Origin: Caballeronia sp. TF1N1
Lineage (GTDB): Bacteria > Pseudomonadota > Gammaproteobacteria > Burkholderiales > Burkholderiaceae
Direction: 5' to 3'
Assembly (NCBI RefSeq): GCF_022878925.1
Contig: NZ_CP084629.1
Coordinates: 831,149 to 895,148, forward strand
Length of the DNA stretch: 64,000 nt
The position numbers were made by a program, and so were the translations under genes. Below are positions 52,980 through 61,662 of this stretch, one piece after another. The notes under the pieces were generated by a model. It did not search any database, had not been told where the DNA came from, and saw only the letters and a list, made by a program, of their open reading frames with translations. The first letter of the stretch is position 1. Every line of letters begins with the position of its first letter.

Positions 52980-54146
52980 TCAGATTTCCGCTTCGCTCGC
53001 CGCGTCTGAAGTACCGGCATCGACATGCGAAGCTGCCTTAGCTATTCCATTGAAGACATGCGCGATCGCATTGTGAAGACCCCAGAACTCCTGGTAAAGA
53101 GGCCAACGTGAGTCGCCCGAGCTCAGGTCTTCTTCTCGTGCGTACGTTGCGGTAGTCCAGCGCAAGGTAGATGGCATTCGATGATGAAAATCGTGTTGCG
53201 ATAGATCGCCGGGAATGACAAACAAACGGACTGGCAAATGGTAAATCGCGTGTTCGACGGTCCATGCAATCCAGGACAAAACGTAAAGCGCGACATGCCT
53301 TTCGTCCCGCTCAGGAGTTCTTCGTCCGCAAAAACGCCCCCACGAATGCGTCGCATGGATGTACTTAGGCTGATCCCACCTTTGCGCCGGCACAAACCAC
53401 GCGTGCTCGCTGATAAATTCAAGCAGCACGCTTATTTGGTAAAGAACAACGATTGGAAACAGCAGGCCGAAAACCAGCGTTGTTACGGGGCAAAGTTCAA
53501 TTGCGCCCCAACACGCTAGTGCACCGCCAGCCGCAGCGACTGGCTTGAATTTCGGTGGCAGATTTCGAACCAGGCTCATGAGCCTATGCACGAAGAACGA
53601 GACGTGGAATCGCGGCGACAGCAGGGTGACGAAGAGCTTAAGCCAGAGTGACCTGACCGACATTCCAGACTTAAAGCCTGCGCGCCATAGAAAGGCGCCA
53701 GCCGGATCACTGATCGTCGTGAATACGGCAGGCCGATGATGCTGGTTGAAATGCTCTTCGCGATAGTCACCCGCGGTCTGCGTCAGCGTCATTACTGCGA
53801 GAAGATCGGCGATGAAAAGATCACGAGAAGCTATCCCTGTAAAGCGACCGTGAATGCACTGGTGCGCGACCGTGCTGATCATGCGACGCGCTCCATTCAC
53901 CGCCATGATCCAGCCGCACGATAGCGCGAGAATGAAGCACGGACCTTCGGTCCTGAAGGCAATGACGGCAAGCGAGAGACCCGTCACATAAGTCGCCACC
54001 GCACTCAAGGCGCAAAGCGTCGGCGTCGGTTCGAACAGAGGTGTTTGTCCGGGCGCCGGCTTTCCTGTCAACCAGGTCCAGAATCTGGCTGTCCACCACG
54101 GAAATACCTGATAACTTTCACGCGTCGAGGCCAATTCGCACCTCAT
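52980..54146 (-). CDS. Membrane fatty acid desaturase-like diiron enzyme
   Basis: From ATG 54146 the protein has 388 residues. The three histidine boxes of membrane desaturases are intact: H95QCIH99, H132FNQHH137 and H318DFHH322, with a further EHAW and EHAIYH. Four to six membrane spans are predicted (for example 44-64, 68-84, 205-245). The family desaturates acyl chains, but members also act on amino acid derivatives: RtxC of Bradyrhizobium, the dihydrorhizobitoxine desaturase, belongs to it. The start overlaps the end of the hydroxylase gene by about 29 bases, so the two are co-translated. An alternative TTG start lies near 54134. It ends the minus-strand operon. Confidence 0.88.
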   Translation of the reverse strand: MRCELASTRESYQVFPWWTARFWTWLTGKPAPGQTPLFEPTPTLCALSAVATYVTGLSLAVIAFRTEGPCFILALSCGWIMAVNGARRMISTVAHQCIHGRFTGIASRDLFIADLLAVMTLTQTAGDYREEHFNQHHRPAVFTTISDPAGAFLWRAGFKSGMSVRSLWLKLFVTLLSPRFHVSFFVHRLMSLVRNLPPKFKPVAAAGGALACWGAIELCPVTTLVFGLLFPIVVLYQISVLLEFISEHAWFVPAQRWDQPKYIHATHSWGRFCGRRTPERDERHVALYVLSWIAWTVEHAIYHLPVRLFVIPGDLSQHDFHHRMPSTLRWTTATYAREEDLSSGDSRWPLYQEFWGLHNAIAHVFNGIAKAASHVDAGTSDAASEAEI

Positions 54147-54999
54147 CTTGCAGCGTGAAGCGCTCGCCAACGCTGCGTTTGTCGCGGAGGAAACGAACAT
54201 AGCGATCTGCCTTCGATCGCAACGAGGCGTCGCGCGAATGTTCCGCTACGTAAGGCAGCCACTCGAAGAACTCGGCGATATGCGCTTGCCGAAAGAAATG
54301 GACTTTCGATAAAAGCCCAACCGCCTGATGAAAGTTTGCAAGAGTGAGCGTGGCGGCGAGTGAACGAAGCTCTTCCTGGAATGAATCACCCAGAGGCATT
54401 CGCTGCACGACTTCGGGTCTATTCACGACGTGCCCGGTTGAGCCCGCACCGGCATTGAATACGCTCTCGATGGGCAGCTTGTCCAAATCAAAGTCGAGAC
54501 AAAGATTCAAGCGGCGCCCAGCCGAGTAATTGATGGCCGAATGCAGATTCGATGCATCGAGAAACCAGATCTCATCTGGACGCATGCGAAAGACCGTGTC
54601 GCCATCGGAATGCAGACAGATACGATTCGTCAGTAACGGTACATGCACACGAGTCCATGGCGCTGCCGCGAATTCCACAAAATCTCTGTGGGGGACCAAC
54701 ACGCCGTCGCCAAGCGAATGAATTCGAACAAGTCGAAGCAACGACGTGTCGAACGTCGCGCTTATCCAATCGTTTAGCGCAGGGAGAAGATTCCCGCGTG
54801 ATGTCGGCCTGACCGATGACCCGCGTTCTAGCACGACGCCATCGTCGTCGCTTCCTGTTTGATTCCAAATGACGAAGCTCTTCCAGTCTCCGAAGTGAAA
54901 CTCGCTGTAGTGCTTGTTGTCATCGGTAAAGGCAAGAACTGCGTTGAGTTCGCACGGAGCCATAATAAAGTGCGACTTACCAATTATTCGCGAAATCAT
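54118..54999 (-). CDS. Fe(II)/2-oxoglutarate amino acid hydroxylase (proline cis-4-hydroxylase-like)
   Basis: ATG 54999 (MISRIIGK) gives 293 residues; a frame extension to 55092 is unlikely. The aspartyl/asparaginyl hydroxylase fold is shown by H104-x-D106 in VPHRDFVE, H153 in EIWFLDASNLHSA and R163 in GRRLNL as 2-oxoglutarate anchor. The residues and spacing match the rhizobial L-proline cis-4-hydroxylase (PHRDYLE, EIWFLDAS, LAKLHFF), including the C-terminal LLSKVHFFRQAH. The HxD Asp is present, so it is a hydroxylase and not a halogenase. It lies between a diiron oxidase and a desaturase, and probably works on a free or carrier-bound amino acid. Confidence 0.88.
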   Translation of the reverse strand: MISRIIGKSHFIMAPCELNAVLAFTDDNKHYSEFHFGDWKSFVIWNQTGSDDDGVVLERGSSVRPTSRGNLLPALNDWISATFDTSLLRLVRIHSLGDGVLVPHRDFVEFAAAPWTRVHVPLLTNRICLHSDGDTVFRMRPDEIWFLDASNLHSAINYSAGRRLNLCLDFDLDKLPIESVFNAGAGSTGHVVNRPEVVQRMPLGDSFQEELRSLAATLTLANFHQAVGLLSKVHFFRQAHIAEFFEWLPYVAEHSRDASLRSKADRYVRFLRDKRSVGERFTLQDEVRIGLDA

Positions 55000-55150
55000 C
55001 GATTGTTTAGGCCGAGTTGAGCCAGCAGTCGAGCATGAAAACTCGACCGCAACGAGCGTTTGAATGGAGCTGCGCGAGCGCCCTTGTCGCAAGAATCTTT
55101 GCTGCGATAAGCGCGCGGGCGTGGGCGGGACTTTTTGAAGAACTGCCGGG

Positions 55151-55936
55151 TCAGTGGCTTTTAACAGACATCATTTCGCGGGCGACCGCATTCCAAAAGC
55201 GCTCGAAAAGTTGCAGGTGCGTGTTGAAGCCTGCGGTTAATCTCGTGAGCGCGTCTGTGTCCGACACGAATTGCTTCGCCGCGCTGAGGGACTCGACTTT
55301 GTGTTCTTTCTCTGTAGCGCCGATGTGTGCGTAAAAGTACTCGCAGGACTCGTGAAACTCGTCCTCTTCTTCCCATAGGTCCTTGTAAACCAAAGCTCCG
55401 TCATAGAGTTTTCGGAGCATCGTGTACGCCTGCCATTCGAGCGCCAGTTGTGCTCCAGCGGCAGTTGCATTGTCATCGCCATAAAGACGCTTTTCTCCTT
55501 CGATGAGCGCCTGCGTTTCCGGCAGAACCTTCAAGTCATGTTGAACCGAAGCCCAATCGAGACGAGAACCTTCTCCAATCTTGCGACCGAGATCGCTCAA
55601 CCAAGCGTCGAAGAGAATCGAGTGGACCTTCTCCGGATTGCCGTATCCCATCTCCGAATACAACGTCTTCGCGTATTCCGCTTGCGCGACCACGTTGCGC
55701 GTGCTGCTTATCATCACCGCCAAGACTTCTGGGAACGCGCGATTGAATTCGCCGTAGTTTCTCGCAAAGATTGCGATCTGCCGTGCGTTCAAGCGCTCAC
55801 GGGTCCATAGAGAGTAGAAGTCGTTATCGAGCGCTCCACTCGACATGGCGGATCGGGCTAATGCTTCTAGTTCGTCGGAGAAGTTCTTTGTCGACAGACG
55901 TGCCGACCCGTCCCGAACGCTCGTGCGATCAAGCAT
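55151..55936 (-). CDS. Haem-oxygenase-like diiron oxidase (HDO; iron-containing redox enzyme)
   Basis: ATG 55936 with AAGGAAA upstream gives 261 residues of helical TenA/PqqC-like fold. Putative iron ligands follow the HDO pattern: E63 or E70 in helix 1 (NYGEFNRAFPE), E102 and H105 in PEKVH, E167 in ALEWQ, and H204, E209, H212 in AHIGATEKEH. Known HDO enzymes include UndA (fatty acid to alkene), BesC (chlorolysine fragmentation) and SznF (N-nitrosation). It is the first gene of the minus-strand operon with the hydroxylase and desaturase, diverging from the PLP lyase gene. The reaction is not known. Confidence 0.8.
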   Translation of the reverse strand: MLDRTSVRDGSARLSTKNFSDELEALARSAMSSGALDNDFYSLWTRERLNARQIAIFARNYGEFNRAFPEVLAVMISSTRNVVAQAEYAKTLYSEMGYGNPEKVHSILFDAWLSDLGRKIGEGSRLDWASVQHDLKVLPETQALIEGEKRLYGDDNATAAGAQLALEWQAYTMLRKLYDGALVYKDLWEEEDEFHESCEYFYAHIGATEKEHKVESLSAAKQFVSDTDALTRLTAGFNTHLQLFERFWNAVAREMMSVKSH

Positions 55937-56298
55937 CTCAGTTTCCTTTTAAATCAAATAAATTCGTTTACTTTCAATGACTTAGACAACACGCGCAGTT
56001 TCCACCGCCAACCTCTCATAGCGCCAACAAAAGTTATTGATAAGGTTGATGACGGTTTCTGATGACCGTGAAGACGCCTTGATGATGGGAGTGCTCGAAC
56101 ATTGCTGCGTGACTCGGATTCACGGCGCGCGATACCCGGCGCATTCGAATGGCAATGGAGACCTGCGAGCTTAAACACGATCCAGACGGGAGTAGCATGG
56201 CCGAGCATCGACGCGCCGAGAGCGGAGCACTGTGCATGCGACCCTGCGCGATCGATGTGAGCCGGAACCGATTCTTCCTGACCTGCATGGAGTGACGA
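55937..56298. other. Divergent promoter region between the HDO and PLP-lyase genes
   Basis: About 360 bases. The minus side carries the leader of the oxidase operon, and the plus side the leader of the PLP enzyme (GGAG 56290 region before ATG 56299). The minus-strand frames across it are shadows. As the only bidirectional promoter region inside the cluster it is where the LysR protein probably binds; no clear T-N11-A motif was picked out. Confidence 0.5.
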
Positions 56299-57582
56299 AT
56301 GGCCTATCACAACTATCACAAGCGCAAGATCGCCAATCAGGATCTGCATCCCGAAACGCAAATGATGTCGTATGGCTACGACCCGTTTCTTTCGGAGGGT
56401 TCAGTCAAGCCACCCGTGTTTCTCACATCGACTTTCGCGTTCCGCACGGCCGAAGACGGTGCGGCGTTTTTCGATATGGTCGCCGGGCGCAAGCCTTCGC
56501 CCGATGGAGAGAGCGCCGGTCTCGTCTACAGTCGTTTCAATCACCCCAATCTCGAGATTGTCGAGGATCGTCTCGCGCTGCTGGACGGCTCAGAAGCCGC
56601 CGCCGTCACGTCTAGCGGCATGGCGGCGATTGCCGCGATCCTGTTCGCGTTCCTCCGACCCGGCGATTGCGTCGTGCAGTCCGCGCCGCTCTATGGCGGC
56701 ACCGAAACTTTGATCTCCAAATTCCTTCCTGACTGGGGTATTCGTTCGCACGTGATTGCCGATGGCCTTTCCCGTGAAGCGATTTCCACCGCACTGGAAG
56801 CGGCAGCGAAGAAAGGCCGTGTCAGCATGTGTTACGTCGAAACGCCGGCCAATCCGACCAACGCGTTGTTCGATCTCGACGGTCTGCGTCAGGAAATCGA
56901 TGCGTTTGAATCGCGGCATGGCTATCGCCCTCTTTCCGTATGCGACAACACTTTGCTCGGGCCGTTGTTTCAGCAACCGGTAAATCAAGGCATCGACCTG
57001 AGCGTGTATTCGCTGACCAAGTACATCGGGGGGCATAGCGATCTCGTTGCGGGAGGCGTCACCGGCAGCAAACCTCTGATCACGCGAGTTCGCGCGATTC
57101 GCGGCACGCTAGGATCACAACTCGACCCGCACTCCTGCTGGATGATCACGCGTTCGATGGAGACCCTCGTTTTGCGGATGGAGCGCGCAGCGCAGAGCGG
57201 CACGGCCGTCGCGCGATGGCTCGCAAACAACCCTTTCACACCGATCGAGGTGCTGCATTCCGAACTCATCGACGACCCGGTTTATCAGACGGTGTATCGA
57301 CGTCAATGCAGCGGGCCGGGATCGACATTCGCATTCGTTTTCGACGGCGGGCGCGAACAAGCATTCAAGCTCATCAACGGACTCGGCTTGTTTAAATCGG
57401 CCGTGAGTCTCGGTGGCACGGAGTCGCTTATTTGTCACCCGGCATCGACGACACACTCTGGTGTTCCCGTTGAAGTACGCGCCGCCGCGGGCGTGTCAGA
57501 AGGACTCATTCGTGTGTCGGTGGGGCTGGAGCATCCTGACGATTTGATCGCCGATCTGTCGAATGCTTTAGAGCAATGCTGA
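56299..57582 (+). CDS. Cys/Met-metabolism PLP enzyme (cystathionine gamma-synthase/methionine gamma-lyase type)
   Basis: ATG 56299, with GGAG six bases upstream, gives 427 residues. It shows the family: VKPPVFLTSTFAF and GLVYSRFNHPN at the N-terminus, SSGMAAIAA, SAPLYGGTETL, VCDNTLLGP with the PLP Asp, and YSLTKYIGGHSDLVAGG with the Schiff-base Lys. The usual Cys of methionine gamma-lyase is replaced in the APLYGGTE segment. It can make or break a gamma bond on an amino acid such as O-acetylhomoserine or a chlorinated or oxidised analogue. BesB, the terminal-alkyne-forming enzyme, and RtxA's second domain belong to this superfamily. It diverges from the oxidase operon and is the most likely cluster core enzyme. 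Confidence 0.93.
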   Translation: MAYHNYHKRKIANQDLHPETQMMSYGYDPFLSEGSVKPPVFLTSTFAFRTAEDGAAFFDMVAGRKPSPDGESAGLVYSRFNHPNLEIVEDRLALLDGSEAAAVTSSGMAAIAAILFAFLRPGDCVVQSAPLYGGTETLISKFLPDWGIRSHVIADGLSREAISTALEAAAKKGRVSMCYVETPANPTNALFDLDGLRQEIDAFESRHGYRPLSVCDNTLLGPLFQQPVNQGIDLSVYSLTKYIGGHSDLVAGGVTGSKPLITRVRAIRGTLGSQLDPHSCWMITRSMETLVLRMERAAQSGTAVARWLANNPFTPIEVLHSELIDDPVYQTVYRRQCSGPGSTFAFVFDGGREQAFKLINGLGLFKSAVSLGGTESLICHPASTTHSGVPVEVRAAAGVSEGLIRVSVGLEHPDDLIADLSNALEQC

Positions 57583-58028
57583 GGGCTCGTTGTTCTTCAT
57601 GATCCATTTGAACTTGGGCGCCTCGATCCAATTTGTGCCGGAGACGGTGTAGGCGGACAATGCCAGGTTTGCTGGCTCACGAAATACGACGTAATTCACG
57701 AGAAACCTGTCTTCTAAGTCTAGTCGATTGGACATTATTTTTATAATGTCGCTTAGAGTGGGGGTCAACCGTCATTAGAACCATTGCTTCTTTCTGTCGC
57801 CAGCTATGAAAGCTGGCGATAGTCAACGCGCCCTCCCATGCGCAGCTGCAAACATTCAAGCAAAATGCGACGGCACATCCCCGACGCTGCGGATCTGCCG
57901 CGTCTGCTTCGGTCGTCGACTCTTTGAAGCGTTGTGCAATACCGTTTGTTGGAAGCGACGTGACGCAGAAAGGGCACCGTTTGTGGATCGTCAACATCAG
58001 AATCGCAACACGCATCGAACTATCGTCC
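57583..58028. other. Intergenic region after the PLP-lyase gene
   Basis: About 445 bases between the PLP enzyme and the phosphopantetheinyl transferase. A short minus-strand frame (57568-57735, 55 residues, beginning MSNRLDLEDRFLV) reads like protein but has no ribosome site and overlaps the PLP gene; it is not called. No terminator was recognised. Confidence 0.45.
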
Positions 58029-58730
58029 ATGCCGAAACCATGCTTATCGAAGCCTCCGCTTCATCGCGATGTCCCTGACGACGTCTACATTTGGCTAGTT
58101 GAAATCGACGTAACCGCGTCGCTGACGGAAGCGGCGGCCGGCGTCTTGAACGCCGAAGAACTCGCACGCGCGAGTCGCTATCGGCATCAGGCCGATGCCG
58201 CGCGCTTCGCCACCGTACGCGCCGCCTTGCGACACGTGTTGTCCCTCACGCTGGATGCCGATCCCGCAGGCCTAATCCTCGAACCCGACGCGAATGGCCG
58301 CCCCTTTCTCGCAATGCCTCACGCGCCGGATTTCAATGTCTCGCATTCGGGTGCTTATGGACTAATCGCCTTATCGGCATCGCGGCGCGTGGGCGTGGAT
58401 ATCGAAGAGACGCGGTCTTCGCTCGACTGGCTCGAACTGCAGTCCGCCGTTTTTGCCGATGCCGACCGGCGCGCTCTCGATGCACTGCCCGAACTTGCTC
58501 GCAGCGCAAGCTTCTTCGCTTGCTGGAGCGGCAAGGAAGCGGTTTTGAAGGCACGCGGCGAAGGTCTGGTTAGCGTACAGTTCGGTCTCACCAGCTTTTC
58601 GGTGCTGCCTTGTCTGGAGGGCCGCTTCGCCGTATCGAGCGCGGCGGGCGATATTCGCGCCGCGGCGCTCGAAGCGCCGGCAGGCTACGTCGCCGCCGTC
58701 GCGTGGTCTTCAGCATCGATCGTGTCATAG
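58029..58730 (+). CDS. 4'-phosphopantetheinyl transferase (Sfp type)
   Basis: ATG 58029 gives 233 residues; a longer frame to 57924 adds an unlikely extension. Sfp-type motifs are present: PDFNVSHSGAYGLIALS, RRVGVDIEETRSS (Asp and Glu for magnesium) and FFACWSGKEAVLKARGEGL. It would attach phosphopantetheine to a carrier domain of an NRPS, PKS or free acyl carrier protein. No such carrier is encoded in the window, so its partner lies elsewhere or a small carrier was missed. It follows the PLP gene on the same strand by 446 bases and may be unrelated to the cluster. Confidence 0.88.
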   Translation: MPKPCLSKPPLHRDVPDDVYIWLVEIDVTASLTEAAAGVLNAEELARASRYRHQADAARFATVRAALRHVLSLTLDADPAGLILEPDANGRPFLAMPHAPDFNVSHSGAYGLIALSASRRVGVDIEETRSSLDWLELQSAVFADADRRALDALPELARSASFFACWSGKEAVLKARGEGLVSVQFGLTSFSVLPCLEGRFAVSSAAGDIRAAALEAPAGYVAAVAWSSASIVS

Positions 58731-59280
58731 CACAACCTCAACCAGCGCCCCCATAACCGTCTCGACCACCCCGGGCGACTTATCGATATCCTGTTCCGTG
58801 AATGCAAAACGCGTCCACTCCTTGCGCGCGTAACGCTTCGTGCCATCGCGATAACGCGGAGATGCCGGATCGTCCGATTCGGAATGCGCGAGCAAGGTAT
58901 CGGCCTGCGGTCCATTTGCGCCGAAGCCGACCACCTGCATATAGCTATTGCCATGTGCATCGCGATCGAGCAGCAGGCCGTGCTTATCGAGGTCGTGCAA
59001 CGGACACGCCACCATGGAAATAAACTTCGGGATCGCAACCGCCGTAGAGCGGGATTTTCGTGTTGCCATCGAGCGCACGAAGCATTTCGCCGCGCGTCGA
59101 ATCGAACGCGAAACCATTCGTCCTCAGCGCCACCGCGGCCGCCGCGAGCGCCTACGCGATCGCCGGGTTATCCGTTCTGAGGCCAGCAGGCGTCGCGAGC
59201 GGACGCGCAGGATCGAATGCTTCGGCATAAAGCCGCGCGTCCGGAATATCGCTTGCACGACGTTTGTCGTAGGGTGACGA
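58725..59280 (-). pseudogene. Decayed acyl-homoserine-lactone acylase/penicillin amidase remnant
   Basis: The minus strand encodes a C-terminal fragment of a PvdQ/QuiP-like Ntn-hydrolase: HGNSYMQVVGFGANGPQADT, then TLLAHSESDDPASPRYRDGT, and KEWTRFAFTEQDI at the end. Upstream, another frame reads LYAEAFDPARPLATPAGLRT and FAFDSTRGEML. A TAG at 59152-59154 and a frameshift near 59020 break the reading, and the whole alpha-subunit and catalytic Ser are missing. It begins 5 bases from the end of the phosphopantetheinyl transferase gene, on the opposite strand. It is a fossil of a lost quorum-quenching or beta-lactam-type acylase. Confidence 0.85.
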
Positions 59281-59428
59281 TCATCTTGACGTTGCCCTTC
59301 TAACAATGTTATCTATCATTTGTAGGGCCACCAAAACCGGTCGCGGCGCTGGTCGTTTCCCAGTGCCGGGGAACGCTTCCAGCGTGTGCGCGACCCTGAT
59401 ACGTGTCTGCTGTTTGTGAGGACGGCTG

Positions 59429-60253
59429 ATGTGTGAGCGATATACGAGATCGTTGCTTGCCGGACGTCGATCCACAATCAGCACGATTGTCGCGGCCTCG
59501 CTTCTGCTTTTCGGTAACGCGTCGCGCGCCCAAAGTTCCGCGGATGACGCAAACAAGAGTAACAACCCGCTCAATCTCGCGGCGTCGTTCAACATTCAAG
59601 ACTATTACGTGCCGAGCGTACATGGCGCGCACGCACATACCAACGACTTCCTGCTGAGGCCAACCGTTCCTGTCGGTCCCAACAGCATCGTGCCGGTGCC
59701 TGAAATTTTTCGATTGACGGCACCACTCAGCACGAGGCCAGATCCAACCGGCGGCTACAACACCGGACTGGGCGACATCAATCTCTTCGACATTTTTCTG
59801 CTCAGTCAGGGACAGACGCAGATCGGCATTGGCCCGCTCATCACTATGCCGACCGCGACCGACCCGAGCCTCGGAAGCGGCAAGTGGCAGGCCGGGCTCG
59901 CGGCGGTCGTGGTGAACGCGAATAAAGCCCGGCTCATCGGTGCGTTGGTTCAGTGGCAGCATTCATTCGCCGGACAGAGCAGCCGGCCGACGGTTCAGTC
60001 GTTGACGGCGGAGCCGTTCGGCATTTTCAATCTTCCCGATGGTTGGTATATCCGGTCGACGGGAATCTGGACCTTCGATCTTCAGCACGGCAGCTACTAC
60101 ATTCCAGTTGGCCTGGGTGCCGGAAAGGCGTGGAAAGGCGGATCGACTATCTACAACGCGTTCGTCGAACCTCAATATTCCGTTGCTCACTCGGGCGCAG
60201 GTGTTCCGCGCTGGCAAATTTTCGCGGGACTCAATATGACTTTCGGAAGATAG
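59429..60253 (+). CDS. Outer-membrane beta-barrel-like protein
   Basis: The 274-residue protein starts MCERYTRS with a signal-like segment (STIVAASLLLFGNASRAQ, about 17-35) and then an amphipathic beta-strand pattern ending in LNMTFGR, the terminal-Phe-like barrel signature. It resembles the MetA-pathway/phenol-degradation type porins that often accompany DUF1254 proteins. It may pass a hydrophobic or aromatic compound through the outer membrane. The gene lies directly upstream of two DUF1254 genes on the same strand, 26 bases before the first, suggesting one operon. Confidence 0.72.
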   Translation: MCERYTRSLLAGRRSTISTIVAASLLLFGNASRAQSSADDANKSNNPLNLAASFNIQDYYVPSVHGAHAHTNDFLLRPTVPVGPNSIVPVPEIFRLTAPLSTRPDPTGGYNTGLGDINLFDIFLLSQGQTQIGIGPLITMPTATDPSLGSGKWQAGLAAVVVNANKARLIGALVQWQHSFAGQSSRPTVQSLTAEPFGIFNLPDGWYIRSTGIWTFDLQHGSYYIPVGLGAGKAWKGGSTIYNAFVEPQYSVAHSGAGVPRWQIFAGLNMTFGR

Positions 60254-60279
60254 ACGGCAACGTCAAAGGACGAGACGCC

Positions 60280-61662
60280 ATGCATCGAGTCATCACTCGT
60301 TTCGGGACGATTGCGCTGAGCCTGTTGTTTCTCGCGCCCGGCGCTTACTCGCAAGATACGGTCAGTCCGGAGGAGGCGCGCGGCATCGCCATGGATGCGT
60401 TCATCTACGCCTACCCGATGCTGTTCAACTACAAAACAATGTATGAGCAAGCGGTCGACCCCAAGTCGAAGAGCTATGTAGGCGGCTTCGGCAAATTTCG
60501 CAATTACTCGCAGCCCTATAGTCCCGAGAACAAGGACATTGTCACGCCCAACAACGACACGCCTTATTCCTGGGCGTGGCTCGATTTGCGACGGGAACCT
60601 TGGGTGCTGACCGTGCCGCGTGTCCCTGACGAGCGCTACTACGTGTTCCAGTGGATCGACCTTTTCACGTATAACTTTGCATATGTCGGCTCGCGAACCA
60701 CGGGCAATGGCGCGGGTCATTATCTTTTTGCAGGGCCGAACTGGCATGGCGAAACGCCAAAGGGTGTTGACAAGGTGTTTCGTTCGGAGACGGACTTTAT
60801 CTTAACGCTCGGCCGTACCGCCCTGAACGGTCCTGAGGACGTTAAGAGCATGCAGGCCGTGCAGAAAGGATACCGGCTCACGCCGCTCTCTGCCTTTGAA
60901 CACGATCATGCTCCCGCTGCAGCGCCTAAGCTGAACTTTCCGGTATGGAACGAGGCGAAGGCAACGTCTATCGACTTCATCGCCTATCTGAATTTCTTGC
61001 TGCAGTTCACGCAACCGCCCGCACCGTCCGAAGCGGAACTCATGCGGCGCTTCGCCAAGATTGGCATTGCGCCGGGCCGGCGTTTCGACGCATCTGCCTT
61101 ATCGCCGGACATGAAGCAGAGCATCGCGGCGGGCGTCGCGGATGGAAAAGCCGCGCTCGACGATGCCATGAAGCACACGACCAGTTCTTATGATCTCTTC
61201 GGCACGCGGGACGACCTTAAGGGAAACTATCTGACGCGCGCCGTGGCTGCCGCGATGGGAATTTACGGCAACACCAAGGAAGAGGCGGTGTATGTCGGCA
61301 CTCGACTGGGTGCCGATCACCAACAATTGATGGGCTCGCAACCTTACGTCGTTCATTTCGACAAGAAAGAGCTGCCGCCTGCACGCTTCTTCTGGTCAAT
61401 GACAATGTACGACTTGCCAGGCCGGCACCTCGTCGCGAATCCCATCAAGCGATACTCGATCGGCGACCGCACCAAAGGCATCAAATACGGTGCCGATGGC
61501 TCGCTCGATATCTATCTACAGCACGCTTCGCCCGGAGCAGACAAGGAATCGAACTGGCTGCCAGCCCCGAACGGCCCCTATGATGTCATCGCGCGAATCT
61601 ACGGACCAGACCCGTCGGTCTTTGATGGAACGTGGAAATTTCCGGTTCCGCAGAAGCGTTGA
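60280..61662 (+). CDS. DUF1254/DUF1214 domain protein (secreted), copy 1
   Basis: ATG 60280 gives 460 residues with a Sec signal peptide (LSLLFLAPGAYSQ). The DUF1254 half has the conserved AFIYAYPMLFNYKTMY, NKDIVTPNNDTPYSWAWLDL and YYVFQWIDLFTYNFAYVGSR segments; the C-terminal DUF1214 half has FFWSMTMYDLPGRHLVANP and PYDVIARIYGPDP. The family is widespread and its activity is not established. The downstream copy is clearly paralogous. The order barrel, DUF1254, DUF1254 suggests a periplasmic function linked to the barrel. Confidence 0.92.
   Translation: MHRVITRFGTIALSLLFLAPGAYSQDTVSPEEARGIAMDAFIYAYPMLFNYKTMYEQAVDPKSKSYVGGFGKFRNYSQPYSPENKDIVTPNNDTPYSWAWLDLRREPWVLTVPRVPDERYYVFQWIDLFTYNFAYVGSRTTGNGAGHYLFAGPNWHGETPKGVDKVFRSETDFILTLGRTALNGPEDVKSMQAVQKGYRLTPLSAFEHDHAPAAAPKLNFPVWNEAKATSIDFIAYLNFLLQFTQPPAPSEAELMRRFAKIGIAPGRRFDASALSPDMKQSIAAGVADGKAALDDAMKHTTSSYDLFGTRDDLKGNYLTRAVAAAMGIYGNTKEEAVYVGTRLGADHQQLMGSQPYVVHFDKKELPPARFFWSMTMYDLPGRHLVANPIKRYSIGDRTKGIKYGADGSLDIYLQHASPGADKESNWLPAPNGPYDVIARIYGPDPSVFDGTWKFPVPQKR

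Noticed and set aside
54118..54999. Fe(II)/2-oxoglutarate halogenase
   Set aside because: Halogenases of this superfamily replace the Asp of HxD with Gly or Ala; here H104-R-D106 is intact, so it is a hydroxylase.
58029..58730. Evidence for a nonribosomal peptide or polyketide cluster from the phosphopantetheinyl transferase
   Set aside because: No adenylation, condensation, ketosynthase or carrier domain is encoded in the window; the transferase alone does not show such a cluster.
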